In this document: piece by piece, positions 1 to 7,661 of the stretch
How positions within the stretch are numbered: position 1 is the stretch's first letter
Layout: the number at the start of each line of letters is the position of its first letter
Origin: Desulfurococcales archaeon
GTDB lineage: Archaea; Thermoproteota; Thermoprotei_A; Sulfolobales; AG1
Assembly: GCA_026990885.1 (NCBI GenBank)
Contig: JALXCO010000099.1
Coordinates: 1 to 23,409, forward strand
Reading direction: 5' to 3'
Length of the DNA: 23,409 nucleotides
Program-made: the position numbers and the translations under genes
Notes under the pieces: generated by a model
Database searches by the model: none
The model's input: the letters and a program-made list of their open reading frames with translations, nothing else
What the model was told of the DNA's origin: nothing

Positions 1-1455
1 CTCGCGTTCCTTGACTATCTCCTGCTTAATAGTCTTTTTATATGATTCATAATCGATAACCACTTTCTCAAGCTCCCTTCTAAGACTCTTTATTTCCTGC
101 CTCAATTTCTCATTCTCCTGAAGGAGCAAGGTGTATCTATGCTCCAAGTTGCGTAGCCTGCTTTCATTAGCAACGATGTTCTTGATCAATCTATCGTATA
201 TTTCAGGCTGCATTATGGATGCTTCCTCGCTATTCATGTACTCCTCTATAACCTTTTCGATCGAGTCAGTTATACTTGAACCCTTGATCAACTCAACCTT
301 GATTCTATCGATCTTATCCAGAGGCATCTTTAAATTCATCATCTTAAGTATCTTTTCAACCTCATGGAACTTCCTCTGATAGTTTCGATATGCCAGTATA
401 CACGCAAATATAGCGTCCCTCTCATGAATCGAGCTGTATTGATAGCCCTGGGACTCTACCATCTTGGTTTTCTCTAGATCGCTATAGAGTCTATGAGGCT
501 CATATATTCTGCTTCCGAACACGGCGGATATCTTTCTCACTGCATCGGGGATCGGGATCTTGTCTGTAGCCACAAGAATAGGTGTTCCGTGCTTGAATAT
601 TGCGGATATAATATATCCAGTGTCCGTATTCTTGACTGTTTCAACATGCATTATCTTTCCTGAAAGATCCATTACCGCTATACCATAGCTTATCCCAGGA
701 TCTATGCCAACAATCACATACCTGGGTTGGGTCGATATATTGGATGGGATCGTTATCTTCGATCTTATTATAGGCCTTATAATGATTCTAGCCAACCTAC
801 CTCTTCGAGGCTTCACCAAGCCATAGAGCTTTTCCCTAGATGTATCAACAATGAATTCAGCACGATCAAACCCACCCTCAGACTTCCTATAGGTAAGCTG
901 GTACGATATCTTATGCTCGTCGAGTATATTCTTTATTTTTCTAGTTACTCTAAGAACAACAGCTCTTAGATTCCTTAGATACCGATCTTCAGAACTGCCA
1001 CCAGACCTTCCAGACCTGCCTTTAGCAACAATAATTCTACATCTCTCCTCCCATTCCCTAACGCTATAGCCCACACCATAAATTCCCAGCAACGCCAGCA
1101 CTCTAGCGGCGGTTAATGGGTCGAGCTTCCTATATGTATCGACGATGCCGTGCTCGAAAGCTACATCCTTAAGATCTCTAAACCCTCTATCGGGGTCATA
1201 TGTAGCCAACAGGATCCTGCTTTCGTAGGGGAACATCGACAGTACTTTATATACGTTCTTTTTTGATGGAGCCAGCTCAAATAGGTTGTCTAAAACTATA
1301 TATTTTGGCTTATATTCAAATGCTATCCTGATTACCCTTCCTATATTTATATCTTTAGCCTCATACACTATATTACGGTCCTTATCGACTATACATACAG
1401 CATATGTGGCTCCTTCCCTAGACCTAGGGTTCCCCCTATATATATCTATACCCAT
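1..1455 (-). CDS. DUF460 / COG2433 RNase H-fold (RuvC/YqgF-like) protein, 3' end cut by window edge
   Basis: I translated this open frame by hand; 485 codons are present and it runs off the left edge without a stop. Residues 1-130 contain a first RNase H-like half beginning MGIDIYRG. A second half around residues 245-360 holds the RuvC-type motif GIDPG (250-254, Asp252) and further acidic residues Asp298 and Asp347 (HERDA). From about residue 425 the protein becomes a charged coiled coil that continues out of the window. This order matches the archaeal DUF460 family, a predicted nuclease of unknown function. It lies 28 nt after the RIO2 stop and is probably co-transcribed with it. ATG 1455 is the only canonical start downstream of the in-frame stop, but no GGTG site precedes it, unlike most genes here. 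Family assignment is firm; the function is only predicted. Confidence 0.85.
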   Translation of the reverse strand, partial: MGIDIYRGNPRSREGATYAVCIVDKDRNIVYEAKDINIGRVIRIAFEYKPKYIVLDNLFELAPSKKNVYKVLSMFPYESRILLATYDPDRGFRDLKDVAFEHGIVDTYRKLDPLTAARVLALLGIYGVGYSVREWEERCRIIVAKGRSGRSGGSSEDRYLRNLRAVVLRVTRKIKNILDEHKISYQLTYRKSEGGFDRAEFIVDTSREKLYGLVKPRRGRLARIIIRPIIRSKITIPSNISTQPRYVIVGIDPGISYGIAVMDLSGKIMHVETVKNTDTGYIISAIFKHGTPILVATDKIPIPDAVRKISAVFGSRIYEPHRLYSDLEKTKMVESQGYQYSSIHERDAIFACILAYRNYQRKFHEVEKILKMMNLKMPLDKIDRIKVELIKGSSITDSIEKVIEEYMNSEEASIMQPEIYDRLIKNIVANESRLRNLEHRYTLLLQENEKLRQEIKSLRRELEKVVIDYESYKKTIKQEIVKERE

Positions 1456-1483
1456 AGATAGTATCGAGGAGTTAGCGCTAGAG

Positions 1484-2389
1484 CTATGATGTTTTCTCGA
1501 AATGGTCTATAACCCCTGTAACATATTGATATGCAACCTCAAAATTAATCTTTATGTTGTATCGCCTTCTAAAGTATCTAACAATATACTCGACATCGCG
1601 CCTGAGCAGTATCTCGGCTGATTCATGATCTCTATACACCCACTGGGGCCAATCTATAATATAGCCCCTCTCAGTATGGTCTATAGACACCATAACATTG
1701 TATTCGCTTAAATCACCATGCACTATTCCTGCATCGCGGTATGCTGTCCTGATAGTTGCTAGTATATCCATTAGAACAGATGTTGGGCTCTCTAGATCTT
1801 TTATTTTATACAGCTCAACCCCTTCAATGTATTGTGTCACAACAGCATTGACGGCATAGCCATAGGGCTTGGGAACAAGACAGTCTAGCTTGCTCAACTC
1901 ATTCAAAGCTATGTATTCCCTTTCAGCGGACACTATACTTTTATATATCCATCCGTACCTCTGGAAGTATATTCCATAATCCCTCATTATAGATGCTCTT
2001 TTAAAGCTGGTAAATCCTATTCGATGGAACTTGACAACGGCATACTCGTCGTTTTCTCTCTTAGCTAGGTAGACCTCGCTTTCCTTACCTACTCCAAGCT
2101 TATCTAGGATCTCTTTTATTACGCCTTTTCTAATTAGAACGTGGATAGCATATACATTAACCCCTCTGAAGGTAGGCCTATAGTACTCTGGGTTTGAAGG
2201 GTGTCTAACTAGTATTCTTAATCTAGTTAGTTTAGCTAGTGACTCATCAAGCTTTTTCTGTGGTGCGCGGGTTCTAGACTGTATATTTCTGTATAACACA
2301 TACTCTTTGCCTCTTCTAACGTTACTAATTATATACCTCAGAACTTCAATATCGAGATCGTTCAGTTTTAACAGAAAGTTGATTAACAC
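1484..2389 (-). CDS. rio2: RIO2-type serine/threonine protein kinase (ATPase)
   Basis: The 301-residue product has the RIO2 layout: an N-terminal winged helix (about residues 1-85) followed by a RIO kinase domain. Visible motifs are the P-loop GVGKESE (99-105), the ATP-binding Lys120 in AVVK, the catalytic loop HGDLSEYN (224-231, Asp226) and the metal-binding IDWPQW (Asp246). Metazoan and Archaeoglobus RIO2 usually have a DFPQ-like version of the last motif. RIO2 acts in maturation of the small ribosomal subunit, probably as an ATPase switch. The gene sits between the LSm gene (28-nt gap) and the DUF460 gene, an RNA-processing operon on the minus strand. The start is GTG 2389; an ATG two bases upstream is out of frame. 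Family assignment is confident. Confidence 0.95.
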   Translation of the reverse strand: MLINFLLKLNDLDIEVLRYIISNVRRGKEYVLYRNIQSRTRAPQKKLDESLAKLTRLRILVRHPSNPEYYRPTFRGVNVYAIHVLIRKGVIKEILDKLGVGKESEVYLAKRENDEYAVVKFHRIGFTSFKRASIMRDYGIYFQRYGWIYKSIVSAEREYIALNELSKLDCLVPKPYGYAVNAVVTQYIEGVELYKIKDLESPTSVLMDILATIRTAYRDAGIVHGDLSEYNVMVSIDHTERGYIIDWPQWVYRDHESAEILLRRDVEYIVRYFRRRYNIKINFEVAYQYVTGVIDHFEKTS

Positions 2390-2417
2390 ATGCGGTAACC
2401 TAGCGCCGCTGTATGCT

Positions 2418-2681
2418 TTACCTTAAAACCTTAACCTGATCATAGTTTGTTGATATATACAGTATCTGGCTCCCTCTAATAAGTATCCTGCCAAACTTAG
2501 TTACTGGGACCTCACCCCCGTCAGATATCTGTGTAGCGTCGCTGAGCACCACATTCATTGTTGGATCAACCATGTCGAGTCTGCCAACAAACTCTGATCC
2601 GTCCTTCAACTTCACCATAACTACCCTAGATATCGATGCTCTCAATATCTTTAATGGGCTTTCTCCCCTCATGGATGCCAA
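2418..2681 (-). CDS. Sm-like archaeal protein (LSm)
   Basis: This 87-residue protein has both Sm motifs. Sm1 covers about residues 20-48 (KLKDGSEFVGRLDMVDPTMN) and Sm2 about residues 65-77 (GRILIRGSQILYIS). SmAP proteins form heptameric or hexameric rings that bind U-rich RNA. Two starts are possible: TTG 2681 and ATG 2672. I keep TTG because a GGTG site (2694-2691) lies 9 nt before it and 18 nt before the ATG. A TATA-like element (about 2717-2726, minus strand) suits transcription from about 2697. It is the first gene of the LSm - RIO2 - DUF460 series. Assignment is very secure; the exact start is less so. Confidence 0.95.
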   Translation of the reverse strand: MASMRGESPLKILRASISRVVMVKLKDGSEFVGRLDMVDPTMNVVLSDATQISDGGEVPVTKFGRILIRGSQILYISTNYDQVKVLR

Positions 2682-2716
2682 GTCTTTCTACACCACTAAA
2701 AATATCATTATAATCC

Positions 2717-2726
2717 TAATTTATAA
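2717..2726 (-). promoter_or_regulatory. Probable TATA box for the LSm-RIO2-DUF460 operon
   Basis: Read on the minus strand, the element is CTTATAAATTAGG-like and lies about 40 nt before the TTG start. That places transcription initiation near 2697, just ahead of the GGTG site. It is judged by eye from the archaeal TATA consensus and distance alone. Confidence 0.4.
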
Positions 2727-2870
2727 GATTATCTCACTGAATTAATATATTAACTTAACTAGCTACCCAACGCCTGAGAGGTCCCCGCCATAATCCAACC
2801 ACATAACCCATCGATCACAATGGATAAGTATTAATACCTAGCTATTGGAATTGATTAAGGTGCAAAATCA

Positions 2871-3140
2871 ATGGCAGATGTACTAGCTTTAGTAAAAATA
2901 TATCCCGAAGATGTTGTAGAGGATTTTAGCGATCTAGTCAATAAGTTAAGGGACAAGCTGCCAGAGGGCTATAACCTAAATAGATACGAGGTTGAGGAGG
3001 TAGCTTTCGGTTATAAGGTATTGAAGGCATATATAACCTTTCCCGAAGAGACGGAGGGGGGAACTGAGCATCTGGAATCGCTGATACTAGAGATCCCAGG
3101 AGTAGATAATGTGGAGGTTGAAGGAGTAACCAGGATATAG
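2871..3140 (+). CDS. Translation elongation factor aEF-1 beta
   Basis: The 89-residue protein matches the archaeal EF-1beta family in length and composition. This is the guanine-nucleotide exchange factor that reloads EF-1alpha with GTP. It resembles the C-terminal domain of eukaryotic EF-1beta, an alpha-beta sandwich: an N-terminal strand (VLALVKIYPEDV), an acidic helix, the conserved segment VEEVAFGYKVLKAYI (about 41-55), and a terminal strand ending VDNVEVEGVTRI. ATG 2871 is preceded by AAGGTG eight bases upstream. In many archaea this gene directly follows a small Zn-ribbon gene; here a Zn-ribbon gene lies about 0.9 kb downstream, past an opposite-strand sulfurtransferase. Assignment is firm. 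Confidence 0.93.
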   Translation: MADVLALVKIYPEDVVEDFSDLVNKLRDKLPEGYNLNRYEVEEVAFGYKVLKAYITFPEETEGGTEHLESLILEIPGVDNVEVEGVTRI

Positions 3141-3167
3141 GGATATCGCCGGAATGGAAAGCCATAA

Positions 3168-3977
3168 TCAATCTTTCTCTATAGGCAAATCCTGACGCGA
3201 GGAGTACTCATAGAACGATTCAGGAAAGAGCTTAATGTTGTCTAGCTTAAGTATTTTTGTTAAAACGAACCAGGCAAAAGACGCTCTCTCACCTGTGGTG
3301 CAGTAGGTTATCGCTCCCCGTTTTCTTATCTCATTCAGTAGCCTAGACATGTCGTCTCTTATTCTTCCAAATAACGCATCTATATATATCTCCGGCGGGG
3401 TAAGAACAGATCCAGGGATCCTCCCTGGTCTAGGAGTGTTTTTCAGCGCACCTGTATATTCTTGGGGGGTTCTAACGTCTAGCAGTAGTGGTTTCGATTC
3501 ACGATTGCTTGAGTTCACGATCTCCACTATCTCGTCTAGAGACGCCCTTATACCTCTTCTCACCCTTGGATTATATTCCTTGGGTTTCGGTGTATATATA
3601 CCTTTTTCTATGGGGCGATTTTCTTTGATCCACTCATCAATACCTCCTTTTAAAAGCTGAACCTTTTCTTGACCCATATACTCCAGCAACCATAGAGTGT
3701 ATGTGGCTACCCCTATGGTTCCTGAATCGTATACTATAACTACATGATCTTTTTCAGAGATACCGTATTTACCGAGTATCTTAGCTAATTCGCTTTCTGA
3801 TTTAAAGCTTGAGGGTTTCCCTTCTTTATGCCTCGTAAAATCCCAGAACCATATCCATATCGATCTTGGTATATGGCCAGCAACATACTTCTGATATGGC
3901 CTAACATCGATTAAAGTAAAATTCTCCATATTCCTTTCAACATCTTCAGCTGCTATAAATACATCTTTATCTACCAT
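3168..3977 (-). CDS. Sulfurtransferase with tandem rhodanese domains
   Basis: The 269-residue protein has two rhodanese domains, as in thiosulfate or 3-mercaptopyruvate sulfurtransferases. The N-terminal domain (about 1-125) has TLIDVRPYQKYVAGHIP but carries Asp84 in VYDSGT where an active cysteine would sit, so it is the usual inactive half. The C-terminal domain (about 145-269) has LLLDVRTPQEY and the active-site loop YCTTGERAS with Cys226. Such enzymes move sulfane sulfur to thiols or cyanide; the physiological acceptor cannot be read from the sequence. ATG 3977 has a GGTG site eight bases upstream. The gene is convergent with aEF-1beta (27-nt gap) and divergent from the Zn-ribbon gene, so it has its own promoter. 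No membrane or signal segment is seen. Confidence 0.92.
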   Translation of the reverse strand: MVDKDVFIAAEDVERNMENFTLIDVRPYQKYVAGHIPRSIWIWFWDFTRHKEGKPSSFKSESELAKILGKYGISEKDHVVIVYDSGTIGVATYTLWLLEYMGQEKVQLLKGGIDEWIKENRPIEKGIYTPKPKEYNPRVRRGIRASLDEIVEIVNSSNRESKPLLLDVRTPQEYTGALKNTPRPGRIPGSVLTPPEIYIDALFGRIRDDMSRLLNEIRKRGAITYCTTGERASFAWFVLTKILKLDNIKLFPESFYEYSSRQDLPIEKD

Positions 3978-4038
3978 GGTTTAGGCACCATTATATCGGG
4001 ATTCACTCTAAATACATCAGCTATAGAGATAATATATG

Positions 4039-4047
4039 TTTATATTA
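4039..4047 (+). promoter_or_regulatory. Probable TATA box for the Zn-ribbon gene
   Basis: TTTATATTA lies about 38 nt before ATG 4081. Transcription would begin near 4069-4072, leaving a leader of about 10 nt with no GGTG site, so the gene may be nearly leaderless. This is based on consensus and spacing only. Confidence 0.4.
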
Positions 4048-4080
4048 CCTGTAAGCCATAAGGTTTACTAGGGTTACACG

Positions 4081-4287
4081 ATGTCATCCGCACTACCTAA
4101 ACCAGTGGTTATAGAGGATGTAGTACCACCGAAATGTGTATCATGCAAAAGGCTAGTATCGCCAGATGAGAAAGGGGTATCTTTCTCATGCCCAAATTGT
4201 GGAAAGTACATCATATGGAGATGTGCTAAATGTAGAAAGCAAGGAGTAACATACCAGTGTCCTATATGTGGATTTGAGGGGCCATAA
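4081..4287 (+). CDS. Small double zinc-ribbon protein
   Basis: The 68-residue protein has eight cysteines in four CxxC pairs: Cys19/22, 37/40, 48/51 and 60/63. This suits two zinc sites. It matches the small archaeal Zn-ribbon family often described as a Zn-ribbon RNA-binding protein involved in translation and commonly found next to aEF-1beta. No other domain is present. ATG 4081 is close to a TATA-like element and lacks a GGTG site. Here the usual partner gene lies upstream and is separated from it by the rhodanese gene. The family is clear; its molecular role is not established. Confidence 0.88.
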   Translation: MSSALPKPVVIEDVVPPKCVSCKRLVSPDEKGVSFSCPNCGKYIIWRCAKCRKQGVTYQCPICGFEGP

Positions 4288-4421
4288 GCATTTTATGTGT
4301 AATGGTTAAACGGTGCTGAGACTTTAAACAGTATTAGATTTATAGTTCTCAAATGATGCGTTAAATTATTATTTAGATATTTCATTAATTATTTTATGCA
4401 ATGTTTTAATTTTAATATAGC

Positions 4422-4437
4422 CTATAATTATTTATAG
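4422..4437 (+). promoter_or_regulatory. Inverted repeat in the mutase-operon promoter, possible operator
   Basis: CTATAA-TTAT-TTATAG is a perfect 6-bp inverted repeat with a 4-nt centre. It sits just downstream of an AT-rich TATA-like stretch (about 4404-4418) and directly against the GAGGTG ribosome-binding site (4437-4442) of the mutase large subunit. A regulator bound here would cover the expected transcription start. The surrounding DNA is AT-rich, so chance occurrence is possible. Confidence 0.3.
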
Positions 4438-4452
4438 AGGTGTTAATCTAGC

Positions 4453-6138
4453 TTGACATTCAATAAGGAATTTATCGAGAAGCTAAAGTCTCTCATAGAT
4501 CAATGGGAGCGGGACAAGATCGAGCTTGGATATAGAGATCGTCTAGATAGATTCACAACTGACTCAGGTATTAAGGTTAAAACTGTATATACACCGCTAG
4601 ATATTGCGGATAGCGACTACTTTGAAAAGATCGGGTTGCCCGGTGTTTACCCGTTTACCAGGGGTATACACTATAACATGTATCGTGGAAAGATCTGGAC
4701 CATGAGGGAGTTCTCCGGATTCGGATCGCCGGAAGACACTAATAAGAGGCTGAAGTATCTAGTCGAACATGGAGAGACGGGGCTATCTATAGCCTTTGAC
4801 CACCCAACACTTATAGGTTTAGATCCGGATAATCCCCTGGCTGCTGGAGAGGTTGGCGTTACTGGTGTGTCTGTAGCTACGATCGAGGATATGGATCTGT
4901 TGTTTAAGGATATAGATATGGGGAAAATAACCACCAACATGACTATTAATCCGCCAGCACCCGTTATGTTGAGTTTCTATGTTGCTGTAGCCAGGAGCAG
5001 AGGGGTGAGTGATGATAGGATAGGTGGTACGGTGCAGAACGATCAATTAAAGGAGTTCATAGCTCAAAAAACATGGGTCTTTCCTCCTAGATCAGCTTTG
5101 AAAATAGGTATAGACGTTATAGAGTGGAGCGTGAAGAACCTACCTAAATGGAATCCTATAAGCATATCCGGATACCACATATATGAGGCTGGAGCAACAG
5201 CCGTGCAGGAGCTTGCTTTCACACTAGCTGACGGCATCGAGTATGTTAGGGCAATGATAAATCGAGGCTACAGTGTGGATGATTTCGCGCCTAGATTATC
5301 GTTCTTCTTTGTATCGGGTATCAATGTATTTGAGCATATAGCTAAGTTTAGAGCTGCAAGGAGGATGTGGGCCAAGATCATGAAGGAGTGGTTTGGGGCA
5401 CGTAAAAAAAGGAGTATGTGGCTTAGATTCCACACACAGACAAGCGGTGTTGAATTAAGGGCAATTGAGCCCTACAATAATATTATAAGGATCACGCTTC
5501 AGGCTATAGCAGCTGTATTAGGTGGGACGCAAAGCTTACATACAAACGCTTTTGATGAGGCTCTAGCCCTCCCAACAGAGTTTTCGGCTAAACTTGCGTT
5601 AAGGACCCAGCAAATCATCGCATATGAAAGTGGTCTTGCCGATACAGTTGATCCTCTAGGCGGCTCATACTATATTGAGTGGCTAACGGATAAAATCGAG
5701 GAGGAGGCGTGGAAGATCATAGATCGTGTAGAGTCCATGGGCGGAATGCTAAACGCTATTGAAAATGGGTATCCGCAGAGAGAGATCACCGAGAGCGCCT
5801 ATAAGAAGCAGAAGGAGATTGAGGAAATGAAAAAGATAGTGGTTGGGGTCAATGCATTTAAAGGCGAGCTTCTGGAGGAGGAGGTGAAAATACCGTTATT
5901 TGAAGTAAACGAGGAACAGATAAGGAAGCATCAAATAGATAAACTGAAGCGCTTCAAGAGCTCTAGAGACGGGATAAAGGTCAAGCGTGTACTAGCGGAG
6001 CTTGAGAGAGCAGCTATGAGAGGCGAAAACATTATGCCATATGTATATAATGCTGCTGTCTCTAAAGCTACTCTGGAAGAGATCATGAATTCGCTTAAAA
6101 GCGTATATGGTGAATGGAGCGAACCTATTTTATATTAG
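4453..6138 (+). CDS. B12-dependent acyl-CoA mutase, large (substrate-binding) subunit; MCM family with isobutyryl-CoA-mutase-like active site
   Basis: The 561-residue protein is the TIM-barrel subunit of a methylmalonyl-CoA-mutase-family enzyme without the B12 domain, which is encoded next. Family landmarks are YPFTRG (66-71), WTMREFSGFG (82-91), GTVQND (192-197), ISGYHIYEAGA (238-248, His242) and GGTQSLHTNAFDEALALPTE (357-376). Against P. shermanii MCM (constant offset of two; Gln195 = Gln197, His242 = His244), the carboxylate-binding Tyr89 is Phe87 and Arg207 is Gln205. These are the replacements I recall for isobutyryl-CoA mutase. The position that is Asp117 in 2-hydroxyisobutyryl-CoA mutase is Ala114, arguing against that activity. 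It is therefore probably not a true methylmalonyl-CoA mutase. The start is TTG 4453, ten nt after GAGGTG. First gene of a four-gene operon. The family is certain; the substrate is inferred. Confidence 0.93.
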   Translation: MTFNKEFIEKLKSLIDQWERDKIELGYRDRLDRFTTDSGIKVKTVYTPLDIADSDYFEKIGLPGVYPFTRGIHYNMYRGKIWTMREFSGFGSPEDTNKRLKYLVEHGETGLSIAFDHPTLIGLDPDNPLAAGEVGVTGVSVATIEDMDLLFKDIDMGKITTNMTINPPAPVMLSFYVAVARSRGVSDDRIGGTVQNDQLKEFIAQKTWVFPPRSALKIGIDVIEWSVKNLPKWNPISISGYHIYEAGATAVQELAFTLADGIEYVRAMINRGYSVDDFAPRLSFFFVSGINVFEHIAKFRAARRMWAKIMKEWFGARKKRSMWLRFHTQTSGVELRAIEPYNNIIRITLQAIAAVLGGTQSLHTNAFDEALALPTEFSAKLALRTQQIIAYESGLADTVDPLGGSYYIEWLTDKIEEEAWKIIDRVESMGGMLNAIENGYPQREITESAYKKQKEIEEMKKIVVGVNAFKGELLEEEVKIPLFEVNEEQIRKHQIDKLKRFKSSRDGIKVKRVLAELERAAMRGENIMPYVYNAAVSKATLEEIMNSLKSVYGEWSEPILY

Positions 6139-6172
6139 GGTTCAATATCTATCTATGACGAACAGGCTATAG

Positions 6173-6679
6173 ATGATCAAAACCAATTTATCCGGTAAAT
6201 ACAACAAATATATTTGGTCTGAAATAATGTCGAGTAATAGTCTCGAGATTGTTGGTGCTCCCGGCCTTAAAAGAAGAGCCAAGATACTGGTGGCTAAAAT
6301 AGGGTTAGACGGGCATGATCGTGGAGCTAAAGTTATTGCTAGAGCATTAAAGGAGTATGGGTTCGAAGTTGTATATATAGGAATCAGACAGACCCCCGAG
6401 ATGATAGCCAAGGCAGCTGTCCAGGAGGATGTAGATATAATCGGGATAAGTATACATAGCGGTGCACATATGGTTCTTATACCTGAGCTTATAGAACATC
6501 TAAAGAGGCTTAACGCAGAAGATATAAAAGTTATTGTTGGAGGAATAATCCCGTGGGAAGATGCGCAAAGGCTCAAATCTATGGGTGTAAGTGAGGTTTT
6601 TACACCGGATACACCGATCGAGGTTATAGTGGAAAAGATAAATAAGTTGCTGGCGGGTAAAAACGTTGAGCAAAAATAA
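6173..6679 (+). CDS. B12-binding small subunit of the acyl-CoA mutase
   Basis: The 168-residue product is a Rossmann-like adenosylcobalamin-binding domain. It has the base-off/His-on motif DGHDRG (Asp46, His48 supplying the lower cobalt ligand, Gly51), then SIHSGAH and the phosphate-side VGGIIP loop. It pairs with the large subunit just upstream (34-nt gap) to form the holoenzyme. Two starts are possible: ATG 6173 gives 18 extra residues of unconserved look, while ATG 6227 (MSSNSLEIVG) gives 150 residues, nearer the usual length. Neither has a GGTG site, so the start is unsettled. The 3' end overlaps the GTPase gene by 14 nt. Its active-site motifs are normal and do not discriminate between substrates. 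Confidence 0.93.
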   Translation: MIKTNLSGKYNKYIWSEIMSSNSLEIVGAPGLKRRAKILVAKIGLDGHDRGAKVIARALKEYGFEVVYIGIRQTPEMIAKAAVQEDVDIIGISIHSGAHMVLIPELIEHLKRLNAEDIKVIVGGIIPWEDAQRLKSMGVSEVFTPDTPIEVIVEKINKLLAGKNVEQK

Positions 6680-7640
6680 TATTGATACACTACTATACAG
6701 AGCCCTAAACGGAGATATAAGGGCGATCTCTAAACTACTCACCATAATAGAATTTCCAGCTGATCATGATATAGAAACAATCAGCAGCATAATGAGAAAT
6801 CTAATGAATAGAGGAGGTAAAGCCCATATAATTGGTGTAACCGGCTCTCCTGGTGTAGGCAAGAGCACCCTTATTTCTAAGCTGATCAGCCTGTTTAGAG
6901 ATCGAAATGAGAGAGTTGCTGTGTTGAGTATAGATCCAAGCTCGCCATTCACCCTAGGAAGCTTCATGGGGAATAGAATCAGGATGCAGAGCCACTCCCT
7001 TGATCCAAACGTATTTATTAGGAGTACAGCAACCCGTGGAGTGACAGGGGGCCTTAGCCCCTCATCGGTGCTCCTTATCGAAGCATTCGACGGCTTAGGC
7101 TTCGATAAAATAATCATCGAAAGTGTCGGTGTGGGCCAGACAGATGTGGATATCATAAATGTTTCACATACAGTAATTAACGTTCTAATGCCTGGAGCCG
7201 GTGACGAGATTCAAGCCATGAAAGCCGGCATTATGGAGATAGGCGATATCTACGTCGTTAATAAGTCGGATAAGCCTGAAGCCGATCTTGTGTACCGGCA
7301 ACTCACAGAAATAATAAGATCATCAAAATATAAGAGCAAATATGGGTGGGTACCGAAGGTGGTTAAAGTATCATCAATAATGGGGCACGGGATAAGTGAG
7401 CTGGGGGATATAATTGATGAACATAGAAAGTTCTTGATCGATAGAGGCTCATTCAGCGATATAATAATTCATAGGAGAGTATATAGTGTCGAACTTATAC
7501 TTAAATACATTATTGAAGAGAAGATTAGGAAAGATCTTAAGAAAGACGGATCAGATATTTTGGACAAGGTGGTCTCGGGAAACATAGATCCATATACAGC
7601 ATCATTAACCATATATAATAAACTGGCTAAAACATGCTGA
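6666..7640 (+). CDS. meaB: MeaB/ArgK/MMAA-family GTPase chaperone of the B12 mutase
   Basis: This 324-residue G3E-type GTPase guards and reloads B12 mutases. Motifs are Walker A GSPGVGKST (60-68, Lys66), SIDPSSP (Asp90), ESVGVGQTDVD (Glu152), switch III around Lys186 in PGAGDEIQAMKAGIME, and NKSD (199-202). All correspond to Methylobacterium MeaB with an offset of two. One key residue differs: the Mg-binding Asp of the usual GDxxRM motif (Asp105 of MeaB, from memory) is Asn103 (GNRIRM). The start is TTG 6666, overlapping the B12 subunit by 14 nt, which implies translational coupling. Older databases call this family ArgK or LAO/AO transport ATPase; the context makes a mutase chaperone far more likely. 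Confidence 0.93.
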   Translation: MSKNNIDTLLYRALNGDIRAISKLLTIIEFPADHDIETISSIMRNLMNRGGKAHIIGVTGSPGVGKSTLISKLISLFRDRNERVAVLSIDPSSPFTLGSFMGNRIRMQSHSLDPNVFIRSTATRGVTGGLSPSSVLLIEAFDGLGFDKIIIESVGVGQTDVDIINVSHTVINVLMPGAGDEIQAMKAGIMEIGDIYVVNKSDKPEADLVYRQLTEIIRSSKYKSKYGWVPKVVKVSSIMGHGISELGDIIDEHRKFLIDRGSFSDIIIHRRVYSVELILKYIIEEKIRKDLKKDGSDILDKVVSGNIDPYTASLTIYNKLAKTC

Positions 7641-7661
7641 GGTTAGAGGCTGATTCGTTAT

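Noticed and set aside
131..1489. Three plus-strand frames over the left end (131-379, 727-969, 1286-1489)
   Set aside because: They are shadows of the minus-strand DUF460 gene, which is open over the full 485 codons.
4453..6138. 2-Hydroxyisobutyryl-CoA mutase as the identity of the large subunit, since lengths are almost equal and the gene arrangement is similar
   Set aside because: That enzyme has Ile at the Tyr89 position and a specific Asp in the TDFD segment (both from memory). Here these are Phe87 and Ala114, so the isobutyryl-type signature fits better.
6142..6690. 182-residue minus-strand open frame over the B12-binding subunit
   Set aside because: It is the antisense of a gene with clear B12 motifs; the translation has no recognisable domain.
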